Below are positions 47,401-55,050 of a DNA stretch of 64,000 nucleotides, piece by piece. The stretch comes from Euptelea pleiosperma. Taxonomy: Eukaryota; Streptophyta; Magnoliopsida; Ranunculales; Eupteleaceae. The stretch covers positions 20,742,741 to 20,806,740 of the forward strand of contig CM068545.1 in assembly GCA_035048495.1 (NCBI GenBank), written 5' to 3'. The translations under genes and the position numbers were made by a program. Position 1 is the first letter of the stretch; each line of letters begins with the position of its first letter. The notes beneath the pieces were generated by a model, which was not told where the DNA came from, ran no database searches, and saw nothing but the letters and a program-made list of their open reading frames with translations.

Positions 47401-50400
47401 AAATTGCGGTGGAAAAGAAACAAAGGACAACGAAAATATCATATATGAAGCTGACACTGTACAGGCCAGCTCTTCGAAGTTCTCTAGAATTGAACATAAT
47501 AATTGGGCATTTAGCAGTACCGGTTACTTCATGGGAGATGGTGACGAATCCAACTATCTAGTAAAAAATATATCCATACTCTCTATGAAGAACACTCAAT
47601 TATACACGACAGCACGTATTTCTCCTCTCTCTTTTACTTATTATGGGTTTTGTCTGTCGAGAGGAAATTACACTGTGATCCTCTACTTTGCGGAGATAAT
47701 GTTTACAGATGATAAAACATATGAAAGCCTTGGGAGACGCATATTTGATGTTTATATTCAGGTAGTTAATCGCATTATAAAGAGATTTTTTCCTCAGGTT
47801 ATAAAAGTCAGGTTTCACTAGATTAGTTTATTGTAGGGAAAATTGGTGTTGAAAGATTTCAATATCAAAGATGTAGCAGGTGGAGTTGGTAAGGAAGTCA
47901 AAAGAAATTTTACTACAAATGTGACAAGTAGAACTTTAGAGATCAATTTTCGCTGGGCTGGGAAAGGAACAACTCGCATGCCTTCAGATGGAATCTATGG
48001 TCCTCTCATATCAGCTATTTCTGTATATCCTAGTAAGTTATATCTTTTATATGTTGCCTTCCATGTCTTTGACATGCTGTGTATTTATATTAGATATTTC
48101 TTATTGTTTAATTATTTTATTCAACTGGACGAACCCAATCTTTTCTCGAGTATATTTGCACCTCTTACAAAAAGTCAAATGAATGATAAATTCAAATTCA
48201 AATTGTGAAAAATATTAAATTCTTTTTAAAATGTGAGAAACATCAACAATAAGGGGAAAATGAACTATTAGAGGAAAATAAAATTTATTTTGATGGTTTG
48301 AATTGCTTGAATTATATTTTGTTTCCATTTTCCTTATGAATTGCTTGTTTAAGTCGGCCAAGTTTGTATAATTTTTTAGTATTTTGGTATCTTGTTTAAT
48401 CAATCACCTTAACAATGCCATCTAAAATGCATAATATATTTTAAATGCTTCTTCATGTAGATTTTGAAGTCCCTTCAAAAGGTGAAAAGATGATATCTGC
48501 AGCTGTCATCATTGGAATTGTGGCTTTAGTTTTATTCCTTTTCTTCATGATTTTGGGTATCCTTTGGTGGAAAGGCTATTTTGGACGAAAGCGTAGAAGG
48601 GACCAAGGTGGGATCTCTACCAAATCAATTAATTATATCCTAGTAAAATAAATAAATTAATAATATCAACTATATGAAAATAAAAAAGATACATGCATGG
48701 TGTTGATCAATTCAGATTTATTAACATTGAACCACAACTGCCACTGTAAATAGGAACTTTTCTGAAAGCTATTGCAACTTTATCTTCGTATTTACTCATA
48801 TCTTTTAGATCTATTTCAAATCCTTGTTCTACTTTCAAAATATTTAGTTTAATATGTTATGTTTGTTACTCTTTTTTTTGCTGGGTTAGCATATTCTCTG
48901 TGTTAAGTTTCTCTTTTGAGTGCTTTATGTTTTGTGTAACACATACGCATGAGTTTGTGACATTTGTGGAATGTTGGGGGTAAATCATCATCCAATTAAG
49001 GGGAATTTGGTTAAAAAATTATATTTTTTTTACCTTCGTAGAATGTTATGTGTTTATTATCATCTTGTTAAGAGTGTACGATAATTCTAAGGTATGGCGT
49101 AGATGTGTTTCCAATATTTTTTCTAAACTGTGGTTTGAAGTCTTGGTTGAGACTGAGTTGACTCCCCCCCAAGACATGATGTCTTGGGTTGACTCGTTCG
49201 GGACATCCTATATTCAACTCTTTTTCATATCATCTCGGCATTGAATAATCTGATGGCCAAGACCGAGACTTTTAGCCATGTTCTTTACTCTTAGTTCACA
49301 TTTTGATACACACAGAATTGGGGATCCCCGTTTTCCTAGATTTAGTCACTAATGAGAGGAATGAAAAAGATGATATTTTGTGGTTTGAGTTAGAATAGAA
49401 ATGAGATATTCGGGGGTTTATTTCTTCTTTTTTATTGGGTAAATTTTCATTTTGTTTTTAGGGGTAATTTAGTCATTTAAGAAAGTGAAAGGCTCCAATC
49501 GATTTGATCAATCGTACTATCTAGATTGGCCAGGGTTTGAGGGTTTTATAGATAAACCCTCTTGCAAGGAAATGGATCTTTTTTTTTTGAATTTTCATAT
49601 CTTTGCGGAAGAGCTATGAGCATCCCCTTCTTTTGTTTATCCGTCAAACACGATCTTTATTGAGCTCCAAGCTTCATCCACGTTTGACCCCCTTTGCCTG
49701 GTTTTTTCTTAGGGGGTGAGGGGCACTATGGGTGAGCACAAGTGCTCATTTACACCCCCTTTTTTTTTTTATAGAAGGTGAGTGTTAGATTGGTAGTTAA
49801 TTTAAACTCTCTCTTGATAGCCAATGAGACGGCTTTTTTTAGTGTTAGGGTCCTCCTTGGATTCTCTTTTGTAGTAGTGTTTGCCAAAATCGGGTGTGAG
49901 TGGCTTAGATCCACCATCCATTTGGGGTGATAAGATCTCGGCCATCCTTTGTGACGCCGATAAGAAGGGGGATAAGTGACTTCTCTTTTTTGTTATATAG
50001 ATGTGTAGTGGGTGGCCCGTGCTCTCGGCACTCCCCTACAAAGCATTTCCCAAAATCAGACAAGAGTGGTTGAGATCCATAGTCCATTTGGGGGATAAGA
50101 TCTCGGCCAGCCTTTGTGAAGCCGATAAGAGGGGTATAAGTGGGGAGACAATTTCCCTGTTAAATTAATCCAACCATCTAAATTTTATTTTATGTAAGGG
50201 TTGATATGAGCCCTTGGATATATGAAGCCTATAAGAGGGGGATACAACCGCTGTGTTTTGTTATATAGATAGACTATTCTCCATTCTTACATGCGTGACA
50301 AGTGTCTTTTAATTTTTTCTTTTTTCTTTTTTGAGACATGTAACTTTCCTTCTTGAAAGAAATTCTCTTTAAGAGATTTTGTGTTATTTACAAGCTTTGT

Positions 50401-53400
50401 CATGATATTCATGTCATGTGGCAGCATTTGGCTATTGGCTCGCGCTCCAAAGATTGGGACCTAAGTTTGGGACCCCCCATCCCAATCTTTGGAGCTGTTT
50501 GTTGAGGTTGCCGTCAAGTGTCATTTGTCACTTTTTTGTTGATTGTTGGATCCGTGCTAGCTGGTGGCGATCCTTAGAGATGTTTCGATAGCTCACCACT
50601 GTCCTTTCTCCTGTGCATGGTTGGCTTGCATCCGACCTCCTCTGGCCTTGTGCAAGCCTACGATCGGCCTTTAGTTGCTTTTTCCCTCGTATTTTGGCTT
50701 GTATGGCTGGTAGTGGAGCTTTTGCAGGCTCAACACCATGCCCAACTCCTTGTTGGTGCAATTTTTTTCCTTCTTAGGTAGCTTGATCCTAGAGTAAAAC
50801 TCCGCAGACAGTCAGTGAAGTGGCTGATAGCCCACAATATGAACCATATGGCACATTTTTAGAGGATGCTGATTGTATGGATATTTGGCCAATCCCTAGG
50901 TGGACCTACAAACCAAAAATCAACATGATCAGTGATTTCTAGGCATTTGATTAGAGTCCTTTTCATGGGTTGATTTTAACCGTGGGAATTTGAGCATTAT
51001 TGACCACTGTTTGGGGTACAAAGATCCAAAGGTTCGAAAAAATAACCAATCTAGCCGATTTTTGGTTTGTAGATCCACACAGGGAATGGCAAAACATCCA
51101 TATAGTTAGCGTCCTCTAAAAGTATGCCATGTGGTTCTGAATGTGGGCCGTCTGTGGCTATGTTGACAGTCAGCTGTCAGTGAAGTTTTACGTTCGTGAT
51201 GTACAGTACATGTGCTTCTTTACATCTAGGTACTTAAATTTCACTGTCCATAGGTACCCCTCGAGATACAAGTAAAACTGGGTTTGCTACCCATGCACGC
51301 TTCACTTTATGCCCCGAAATGCCCTTATTTTGCTGCTTTCATTTTTTTTAGTTTCTTTCACTTCTTAGGGGCTGGTTAGTCATCGTACCACTTTCACATT
51401 TCAACTCATGAACTCTTTCAACAAGAAAATATTTGATGATGGAGTGCATCGTCAATGTTGATGACGGACCACAGTGTGAGCTACATCACACACTATTAAA
51501 GGCTACTGACCGTATGGATGTTTGGTCCATCCCTAGGTTGACTGATGCAACAAAAATCAGCCTGATTAGTGGTTTCTAACCGTTGGATCATAATGATCAA
51601 AATTCTGATTAAAAATAAACCATGAAAAAAACTCTGATCCAATTGGTAGAAATTACTAATCAGGATGAATTTTAGTATACATATCCACTTAGGGATGGGC
51701 CAAACATCCATACGGTCAGTGGTTTCCAAGGGTATGCATTAATGTGGCACCGATTATTTGGTCTCAAAATTCAATGTTTGCTTAAAAAAAACACGTTAAA
51801 AGTTCCTGCACCGAGGTTTTTAACATCCGTTGTTGTCTTCGTCTTTCAGTTCTTTTCTAGCCCCGTCTTATCTTGGCTTTCCATTCTTGTTTCAATAGCT
51901 CCAAATTGGATCCTTAAACCTTCAAATGAAGTACACCAAGAAATTTGCTGAAAATACCAGGCAAATGTTTTATTTATTGAGTCGTGTTACCACACGGATA
52001 ACCTGACAAAAATTTGTGCAGTTGAGGCATTGACCATTAGATTCAAGAAATCCATGGTCCACGATGGAACAACTATTTTATTTGCTGCTGCTACCTTGCG
52101 GACCGTGGATCTCTTGAATCCAATGGTCAATAGCCTCAACCATCTACTTTTTCATCTAGGTATTCGTGGGATAACATCATTTTCCTTATTTAAATTCATA
52201 GTAAATGTAACAGATTAGTTTTAAACCCACGTAGGTCTCTTCTAACATACCTCCTTGTAATACAGATGAACTGAGAGGTCTAGACTTACAAACTGGTTCC
52301 TTTACTTTAAGGCAAATTAAGGCTGCTACGAACAACTTCGATGTTGTAAACAAGATCGGAGAAGGAGGTTTTGGACCCGTTTACAAGGTATTATATAAAA
52401 GAACCCAATTTATTGTCTTCATCTTTCACTTATGTAAAGAACTTTTACATTATTAGTCAAATGCGTGCAGGGACATCTATCAGATGGTACCCTGATTGCA
52501 GTGAAGCAGCTTTCTTCCAAATCAAAGCAAGGAAATCGTGAATTTGTGAATGAGATAGGAATGATTTCTGCACTTCAACACCCTAACCTCGTAAGGCTTT
52601 ATGGATGTTGTATTGAAGGGAATCAATTATTGCTAGTATATGAATACTTGGAAAATAATAGCCTTGCCCGTGCTTTGTTTGGTAAGCTCAGCATCCTTTG
52701 CTTCACTGATTCTTGGGACAAGTATATTGTGCTTATATGATAAGGCTATTATCTCTAATTATTTTGTTCATTTGATTTTTTAAAGGTCCAGAAGAGAGCC
52801 AACTGAAATTGGATTGGCCGACTCGGCACAAGATCTGTGTTGGCATAGCAAGGGGTTTAGCTTATCTCCATGAAGAATCGAGACTGAAGATTGTTCACAG
52901 AGATATCAAGGCTACAAATGTACTACTTGATAAGGATCTTAACCCTAAGATATCTGACTTTGGATTGGCGAAACTTGATGAAGAGGACAACACCCACATC
53001 AGCACTCGGATTGCTGGAACTTAGTGAGTCACCATGCTTACTTTCCAGCATACATAGAAGTATAGAACAACATTTTTCACTTTTCAAAATTTCATAAACT
53101 CCATCCAAATTATAAATGATCTTCCAATTGCAAAAAGCACAAAACCATGTTAAACAACCATTTTACCTCCAAAGATCGACCATTGGGGAAAGGTGAAATA
53201 ACTATGTATACCAACGGCTCGTCGGGCCAACACAACTTGCGTGCGGGAACACATCATCCGCTAACATGCCCCCTCAGTGGGATCATACACTCTACTGGAG
53301 ACTTGAACCCGCGACCTCCCAAACCTTAAGGCTCTAATACCATGTTAAACAACCATTTACCCCAAAAGATCGACTTGGTATCAGAGCCTTAAGGCTTGGG

Positions 53401-54565
53401 AGGTTGTGGGTTCAAGTCTTCGGCAGAGTGTATTCCCACTGAGGGAGAGTGTTAGCGGATGGTATGTTCCCGCACATTGGTTGTGTTGGCCCGACGACCC
53501 GTTGGTATACATAGTTGTTTCGCCTTTCTCCAATATATCGATCTTTTGGGGTAAATGGTTCTTTAACAAAACAGTTCAACGTTAGTGGTTAATTAATATA
53601 GATATCTGTTACTAACAATATAAAGGGTAATTTCCTCAACTCCCACTTTTCTTTGCTTGCAACGTGCTACATGTTTTAGCGGATGGAAAAAAAATTTGAA
53701 AACTGAATTTAATGTGAGTACGTGGTGAACAAAGAGGTGTGGATAGTTGTCGAACTCCATGGCTTACCCGATCCAAACTCTAATATATGTAGGTGCACGT
53801 GAAAATTACTGTGACATACTGTCTATGGTAGAAGCAAACTCATGCATGACAAATATAATATGTGATAATCTTGATTTTGCAGTGGATATATGGCACCGGA
53901 GTATGCAATGTGGGGTTACCTGACATACAAAGCAGATGTTTATAGCTTTGGAGTTGTGACCCTTGAAATTGTCAGTGGTAGGAGCAACATAAATTACGGG
54001 CCTAAAGAGGACAATGTTTATAATCTTCTCGATTTGGTATTTAGATCTCCTACTATATCACATTTGTTATTATTAATTTTCTTTTCCGTAGTTAGTAATT
54101 ATGAAGGCTGATCATAACCTTTATATGATTGGACTCGAATTCATGATACTCAACTCTTTTACTACCTTTTTCTTGTCTTAGGCATTGGTTCTGCAAGAGA
54201 AAGGGAGTTTAATGGAGTTAGTGGATCCAAGGTTGGAAGAATTCAACAAAGAAGAGGTTATGGAGATGATTAAGGTCGCTCTCCAATGCACTAATGCATC
54301 TTCGACACTTAGGCCTATAATGTCTGCAGTGGTGAGCATGCTCGAAGGCCAAACCATTGTTGAGGAGTTTGATCCAGGTACCTCCAGTGATGATTTGAAG
54401 TTTAAAGCAATTAGGAACCGTGATCAACAGAGCCAAGATCGGAGTATGGGCGAAAGCCAGACGAATAGTATGTCGATGGCTGGGCCATCGACTGAATCTT
54501 CCACATCTGCCCATGATCTCTACCCAGTCAATATGGATTCCCAATACTTGATTCAAAGAGAGTAG
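14562..54565 (+). CDS. LRR-malectin receptor-like kinase (LRR-VIII-2 type), 24 exons
   Basis: Exons: 14562-14676, 15061-15259, 40326-40397, 40549-40617, 40703-40774, 40854-40925, 41073-41144, 41236-41307, 41397-41468, 41633-41704, 41802-41885, 45793-45864, 45983-46048, 46213-46269, 46382-46414, 46571-46617, 47382-47761, 47837-48032, 48461-48607, 52266-52387, 52471-52681, 52786-53023, 53883-54036, 54182-54565. All junctions are GT-AG and phases agree, giving 3,078 bp or 1,025 residues, the usual size for this family. Layout: signal peptide about 1-30, LRRs about 105-390, malectin domain about 417-605, membrane helix about 617-640, kinase about 687-960. Catalytic motifs are present: [15 protein letters not shown] (K709), HRDIK (D807), DFG (D825), MAPEY. 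It should be a plasma-membrane serine/threonine kinase; ligand and pathway are unknown. The join across the 25-kb intron 2 is inferred from phase and homology. Confidence 0.9.
15417..15965. repeat. Possible hAT-like repeat (GGCCGTCTCGAT family)
   Basis: It starts AGGGCCGTCTCGATCCAAG and ends in the rough inverse CTTAAGGTAGAGCTAGCCTGG. The first 240 bp match 3856-4079 and 7708-7915. The interior carries foldback sequence with no gene. A GGGTCACTGGGTCACCGG patch just upstream (15330-15352) belongs to another dispersed repeat. Confidence 0.4.
16117..16700. repeat. Family 1 MITE copy C, split by a nested foldback
   Basis: Outer arms: TGACCATATGGATGTTTGGC near 16149 and the inverse GCCAAACATCCATACGATC near 16650. 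A second foldback (16291-16540) sits inside, with arms ATCCAAAAATAGAATTGAGA and TCTCAATGCTATTTTTGGAT. Sequence from 16701 to about 17180 is AT-rich repeat debris with related TATGCTATATCCTG motifs; nothing coding is seen. Confidence 0.6.
17200..17456 (+). promoter_or_regulatory. CT-rich leader, probably of the PUB33-like gene
   Basis: CTTCGTCTTCGTCTTCG and CTCTCC runs (17225-17310) look like a plant 5' UTR. A possible splice donor lies near 17434 (GTAACT), just before the MULE. That this is the leader of the gene starting at 19008 is inferred only from position and composition. Confidence 0.3.
17457..18834. mobile_element. Mutator-like element with 9-bp TSD and cargo-like interior
   Basis: Terminal inverted repeats are GGGAATTTTTGACATACCCC at the left and the inverse ending GTCAAAAATTCCC at the right, continuing inward through CATCTATATTTGA. 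Flanks TGAATTTTA (17448-17456) and TAAATTTTA (18835-18843) form a 9-bp TSD with one difference. No MuDR transposase is present. The interior carries GC-rich, gene-like sequence, especially 18400-18700, where minus-strand frames run 70-77 codons. I do not recognise the product; a captured gene fragment is possible. Confidence 0.8.
19628..20122 (-). pseudogene. gag fragment of the outer element
   Basis: A 164-codon frame has the retrotransposon gag core ([18 protein letters not shown], then [13 protein letters not shown] and [13 protein letters not shown]) and ends in [18 protein letters not shown], the start of a CX2C zinc knuckle. This is Ty3-type gag, probably chromovirus-like. A stop near 20123 separates it from the N-terminal part (20470-20125). 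Without pol it could move only with help. Confidence 0.8.
20686..21725 (+). repeat. Tat 5' LTR with 18-bp minisatellite
   Basis: TG...CA ends, 1,040 bp. An array of about eight 18-bp units (GACCAGCTGGCGGCC plus three variable bases) spans 20770-20920. A TATAAATAGAGG box lies at about 21210. The LTR differs from the 3' LTR by scattered substitutions and small indels, so the insertion is not recent. Confidence 0.9.
21783..23387 (+). pseudogene. Tat gag
   Basis: One reading frame from about 21783 to 23387 is broken by in-frame TAG stops at 22170 and 22992. The N-terminus is charged coiled-coil-like ([20 protein letters not shown]). The gag core includes [19 protein letters not shown] and WFNQLPSRP, followed by a lysine-rich tract. 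The zinc-knuckle-like [15 protein letters not shown] motif is in the last third. It would form the capsid if intact. Confidence 0.88.
23375..23979 (+). pseudogene. Tat protease
   Basis: The protease lies in another frame from gag and is split by a shift near 23590. The catalytic loop reads [12 protein letters not shown], so the usual D-N/S-G triplet is D-L-G. The partner motif [10 protein letters not shown] is at about 23758-23790. Loss of the triplet and the shift both argue against activity. Confidence 0.85.
23980..24206 (+). other. Linker between protease and RT
   Basis: No open frame of note. It carries GAGCTAGTAGCTGGCC and GAGCTGGCAGCTCG, which recall the 18-bp minisatellite seen elsewhere in the element. 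Confidence 0.5.
24207..25102 (+). pseudogene. Tat reverse transcriptase with internal duplication
   Basis: Fingers and palm motifs appear in order: [47 protein letters not shown] and the active-site box YIDDMIVKS. An exact 160-bp period repeat (24443-24602 and 24603-24762) shifts the frame. A second shift lies near 24840-24860 and a TAG at 25100 ends the segment. The protein cannot be made. Confidence 0.9.
25103..25717 (+). pseudogene. Tat RT thumb and first RNase H
   Basis: It begins [12 protein letters not shown] and [13 protein letters not shown] (thumb), followed by RNase H with [17 protein letters not shown] and [17 protein letters not shown]. It stays in frame with the RT segment apart from the TAG at 25100. 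The final TAG stands where a tryptophan is expected (GRMAK then stop). Confidence 0.88.
25721..26347 (+). pseudogene. Tat second (archaeal-type) RNase H
   Basis: The domain reads [53 protein letters not shown] and [10 protein letters not shown]. These are the D-E-D-D regions of the extra RNase H found in Tat elements. The first catalytic region has TDK-A where TDG-A is usual. A TAG at 26345 separates it from the following array. Confidence 0.88.
26380..26600 (+). repeat. In-frame 18-bp minisatellite in pol
   Basis: Six units of GACCAGACGGCCATTGGC type (18 bp) encode repeats such as DQTAIG and DQMAID. They are followed by Q/A-rich units QQAAAS. The array sits in frame between the second RNase H and integrase. 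The same 18-bp core occurs in both LTRs. Confidence 0.9.
26601..27882 (+). pseudogene. Tat integrase
   Basis: The zinc-binding N-terminus ([10 protein letters not shown] and CTNCQKHS) is followed by the catalytic core with D in [10 protein letters not shown] in VTDNGSQF and E in GLAEAANRA, spaced as in DDE integrases. A C-terminal domain with [12 protein letters not shown] ends at 27882. TAG at 27125 (expected Trp after YFTK) and a shift just after it break the core; another break lies near 27667. Confidence 0.9.
27930..28700 (+). repeat. Three tandem units of about 230-280 bp
   Basis: Units start near 27931, 28188 and 28467 with CTCAGAAGGCCGATGTG and share AGAGTTATAATGACC and GGGCCAAGAAA. 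They lie between pol and the minisatellite. Composition is not protein-like. Confidence 0.8.
28700..29130. repeat. 36-bp minisatellite, about 12 units
   Basis: Typical unit: GGCTCCGGAACAGTTGAGCC then GTCTGCCCACCAGAC, period about 36 bp. The ACCAGRCGGCTC junction resembles the 18-bp LTR unit. Apparent open frames on both strands are repeat translations and are not called. Confidence 0.85.
29423..31440 (-). pseudogene. Tat antisense gene, 3' part (coiled coil)
   Basis: Reading the minus strand: [19 protein letters not shown] (from about 31435), a repeat stretch [11 protein letters not shown] (about 31130-31220), [20 protein letters not shown] (about 30850), a basic tract [12 protein letters not shown], then 29423-30034 with a long heptad-rich coiled coil ([17 protein letters not shown]). 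Stops (for example near 31352) and frame changes break it. Tat elements often carry such an antisense gene of unknown role. The N-terminal exon lies at 34352-35092. Confidence 0.7.
32657..32681. repeat. Perfect hairpin 1 in the solo LTR
   Basis: CCGGAGTTGCAG and CTGCAACTCCGG pair over 12 bp with a 1-base loop. Confidence 0.85.
32989..33016. repeat. Perfect hairpin 2 in the solo LTR
   Basis: ACCGGAGTTGCAG and CTGCAACTCCGGT pair over 13 bp with a 2-base loop. Confidence 0.85.
33360..33384. repeat. Perfect hairpin 3 in the solo LTR
   Basis: CCGGAGTTGCA and TGCAACTCCGG pair over 11 bp with a 3-base loop. A looser fourth set (GGAGTTGCAG, then CTGCAACTCTGAGTTGCAG) lies at 33182-33242. Confidence 0.85.
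34352..35092 (-). pseudogene. Tat antisense gene, 5' exon
   Basis: A 246-codon frame starts [18 protein letters not shown]. Its core ([20 protein letters not shown], then a GFKHWF block and a DDPLL segment) resembles the putative gypsy-type transposon domain (Pfam Transposase_28) found in plant retroelement antisense frames. It ends at a stop just before a pyrimidine-rich stretch. Across the solo LTR the minus strand reads TTTGTGCTTACAG, a good splice acceptor, then LVTRRVKI, so an intron is likely. Function unknown. Confidence 0.7.
35453..36474 (+). repeat. Tat 3' LTR
   Basis: TG...CA ends, 1,022 bp. It shares the 18-bp array (about 35535-35680), the TATAAATAGAGG box (about 35970) and the terminal ATTACAATTTTTGCCCCCAC with the 5' LTR, with scattered differences. 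Confidence 0.9.
36742..38820. repeat. Family 1 MITE copy D, split by a chromovirus
   Basis: The left half (36742-36867, with TGGATGTTTGGCG and AATCAGCCTGATCAGTGATT) and right half (38675-38820, with GGCCAAACATCCATATGGTC) would rejoin at AATTTGAGCATTATT, the family's central motif. Confidence 0.65.
36868..38674 (+). mobile_element. Deleted Ty3 chromovirus
   Basis: LTRs 36868-37235 and 38402-38674 share AGTTAGGGCTGACGTGGA and CTTGAATTAGGAAAATTA. The right one ends earlier and no clean TSD is seen. The primer site TGGTATTAGAGC (37238-37249) matches initiator Met with one change. The interior is reduced to gag start (from 37278), zinc knuckle [15 protein letters not shown] (about 37800-37850), a protease start ([12 protein letters not shown], about 38045) and a tail [11 protein letters not shown] (about 38300-38330) typical of a chromodomain end. 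RT, RNase H and most of integrase are deleted. Confidence 0.85.
38862..39145. repeat. Family 1 MITE copy E, degenerate
   Basis: It keeps GAGCCATCCCTAGGT, AAGCATTATTTGG and the right arm GGGCCAAACATCCATGCGGTC with GTGCCACGTGGGTCAT. A short insertion interrupts the right arm near 39060. From 39146 to 39471 nothing specific is recognised. Confidence 0.55.
39472..39829. mobile_element. hAT-like MITE (AACGG family) with 8-bp TSD
   Basis: ATTCAGTG flanks both sides (39464-39471 and 39830-39837). The ends are CAAGGTTTAAAAGGG and the inverse-like TTAGAACATG. The body is dense in TTATAACGG and CCGTTA motifs. An 8-bp TSD and CA-starting ends suggest hAT. Confidence 0.8.
39871..40266. mobile_element. 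Family 1 MITE copy F, complete with 8-bp TSD
   Basis: TGCTATTT flanks both sides (39863-39870 and 40267-40274). The ends are GGGTCAGGCTCAAGGGACCG and the inverse CGGTCCCTCGAGCCCAACCC. Arms continue through GTTACAG, CACAATATGAGCCACGTGGC and GACCGTATGGATGTTTGGCC, so nearly the whole 396 bp can fold. This copy defines the full length of family 1. Confidence 0.85.
41886..45792 (+). other. 3.9-kb intron 11
   Basis: It holds a family 2 MITE fragment (42183-42300), a (TG)n run (42340-42360), two related blocks about 180 bp apart (42418-42520 and 42598-42700, sharing GGGTTCAGCT), a 35-bp direct repeat near 43033-43100 (TTTGATTGGTATGTGTC), a LINE remnant (about 43930-44330) and otherwise AT-rich sequence. 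No exon is seen. Confidence 0.7.
43930..44330 (-). pseudogene. LINE reverse-transcriptase C-terminal remnant
   Basis: On the minus strand 44300-44160 reads [14 protein letters not shown], a stop, then [10 protein letters not shown]. This matches the IWxxWLERNxRIF motif at the end of plant LINE ORF2. In the next frame [14 protein letters not shown] continues the same tail. Stops and shifts show it is dead. No poly(A) tail or TSD was found. Confidence 0.6.
46618..47381 (+). other. Intron 16
   Basis: AT-rich, 764 bp, GTATGT donor and TTTACAG acceptor. No repeat or gene is recognised. Confidence 0.7.
47382..48032 (+). other. Receptor kinase exons 17-18: malectin domain
   Basis: Exon 17 encodes FHINCGGKE, the start of the malectin domain, then [43 protein letters not shown] and RRIFDVYIQ. 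Exon 18 continues [20 protein letters not shown] and [15 protein letters not shown] to [10 protein letters not shown]. The domain is thought to bind cell-wall or glycan ligands; no ligand is known here. Confidence 0.93.
48461..48607 (+). other. Receptor kinase exon 19: transmembrane segment
   Basis: It encodes VPSKGEK, then a hydrophobic helix of about 24 residues ([20 protein letters not shown]), followed by a positively charged stop-transfer stretch GRKRRRDQ. Type I orientation is expected. Confidence 0.93.
50444..50495. repeat. 16-bp perfect stem-loop
   Basis: GCTCCAAAGATTGGGA and TCCCAATCTTTGGAGC pair perfectly around a 20-base loop. Confidence 0.85.
50832..51145. repeat. Family 1 MITE copy G
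   Basis: Opens CACAATATGAACCATATGGC, closes CCATGTGGTTCTGAATGTG. The central AATTTGAGCATTATTGACC is kept. Confidence 0.7.
51470..51748. repeat. Family 1 MITE copy H, diverged
   Basis: Arms GACCGTATGGATGTTTGG and CCAAACATCCATACGGTC; the middle is shortened and diverged. Confidence 0.65.
52018..52144. repeat. Foldback just upstream of the kinase exons
   Basis: The left arm TTGAGGCATTGACCATTAGA, then TCAAGAAATCCATGGTCCAC, pairs with the right arm GGACCGTGGATCTCTTGAAT, then CCAATGGTCAATAGCCTCAA. The arms are about 45 bp. Confidence 0.75.
52266..54565 (+). other. Receptor kinase exons 20-24: kinase domain and tail
   Basis: Exon 20: [14 protein letters not shown] and the glycine loop [11 protein letters not shown]. 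Exon 21: LIAVKQL (catalytic Lys), [19 protein letters not shown] and [13 protein letters not shown]. Exon 22: [15 protein letters not shown] and ISDFGLAKL. Exon 23: [20 protein letters not shown]. Exon 24: [31 protein letters not shown] and a Ser-rich tail to the stop at 54563. HRD with Arg makes it an RD kinase. All conserved residues needed for catalysis are visible. Confidence 0.94.
53148..53572. repeat. Inverted-repeat element in intron 22, tRNA-like motifs
   Basis: Arms 53148-53350 and 53341-53572 are near-inverse: TGTTAAACAACCATTTTACC against GGTAAATGGTTCTTTAACA, with CCAACGGCTCGTCGGGCCAA against TTGGCCCGACGACCCGTTGG. Each carries GGTATCAGAGCCTTAAGG or its inverse and GTGGGTTCAAGTC, which recalls a tRNA-like B box. 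It separates the DFG exon from the MAPEY exon. It may be two SINE-like copies head to head. Confidence 0.6.
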
Positions 54566-54810
54566 AACAGCCACACTTTACGTCTTCTTGGAGATATTGG
54601 GATTTTATCAGGACAATTGAATGTAAAACGTATTGGCACTTGTATGAAACACTGCTCAGCGTGGCTGTATATTTATTTACTAAAAGGTTTTTCTTGAATA
54701 AATAAACCATGGGGTGCTTGTTGGTTTGAATATTTGATCTATTTCGCTCCCAAAACCCTGTGTTAACCACCCTTAACTTGTTACATAATGATTGGAGTAG
54801 CTCCCGATGA
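54566..54810 (+). terminator. 3' UTR and poly(A) signals of the receptor kinase
   Basis: Two overlapping AATAAA hexamers (54697-54702 and 54701-54706) lie about 130 bp after the stop. Their position suits a plant poly(A) signal. The cleavage site is not known. Confidence 0.5.
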
Positions 54811-55042
54811 CAGTAGCACATCTCTTTTCACATTGATTCTATGTGATACTGAGGCGTGTTAGATAACAAGTAGGTCAATCAATGTGTTGGGCCTGTCCGA
54901 TGTGCTTCGAAACAAGGCCTGCCATGAGGTGAGATTAGGTAGCAACTTTTGGCTTGTGATTAGGCTGTCCTGGGCTGGGCTTGGCCCTATGTCTACAGGC
55001 TATAGTGCTGTGCTGGACCGATGCTGACCATGGTTAGGTAAA
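54811..55042. other. Intergenic, nothing recognised
   Basis: Unique-looking sequence with GGGCTGGGC-type patches; no gene or repeat family could be assigned. Confidence 0.5.
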
Positions 55043-55050
55043 GTACTAGG

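Larger units (their letters stand above)
48608..52265 (+). other. 3.7-kb intron 19
   Basis: Contents: AT-rich sequence to 49860, family Y repeats (49870-50270), a perfect hairpin (50444-50495), an unassigned GC-richer patch (50500-50760), family 1 MITE copies G (about 50832-51145) and H (about 51470-51748), and a foldback (52018-52144). No exon is seen. Confidence 0.7.

Noticed and set aside
50528..50761. Minus-strand 77-codon frame in intron 19
   Set aside because: GC-richer patch with no recognisable motif; may be an old repeat, not enough to call a gene.
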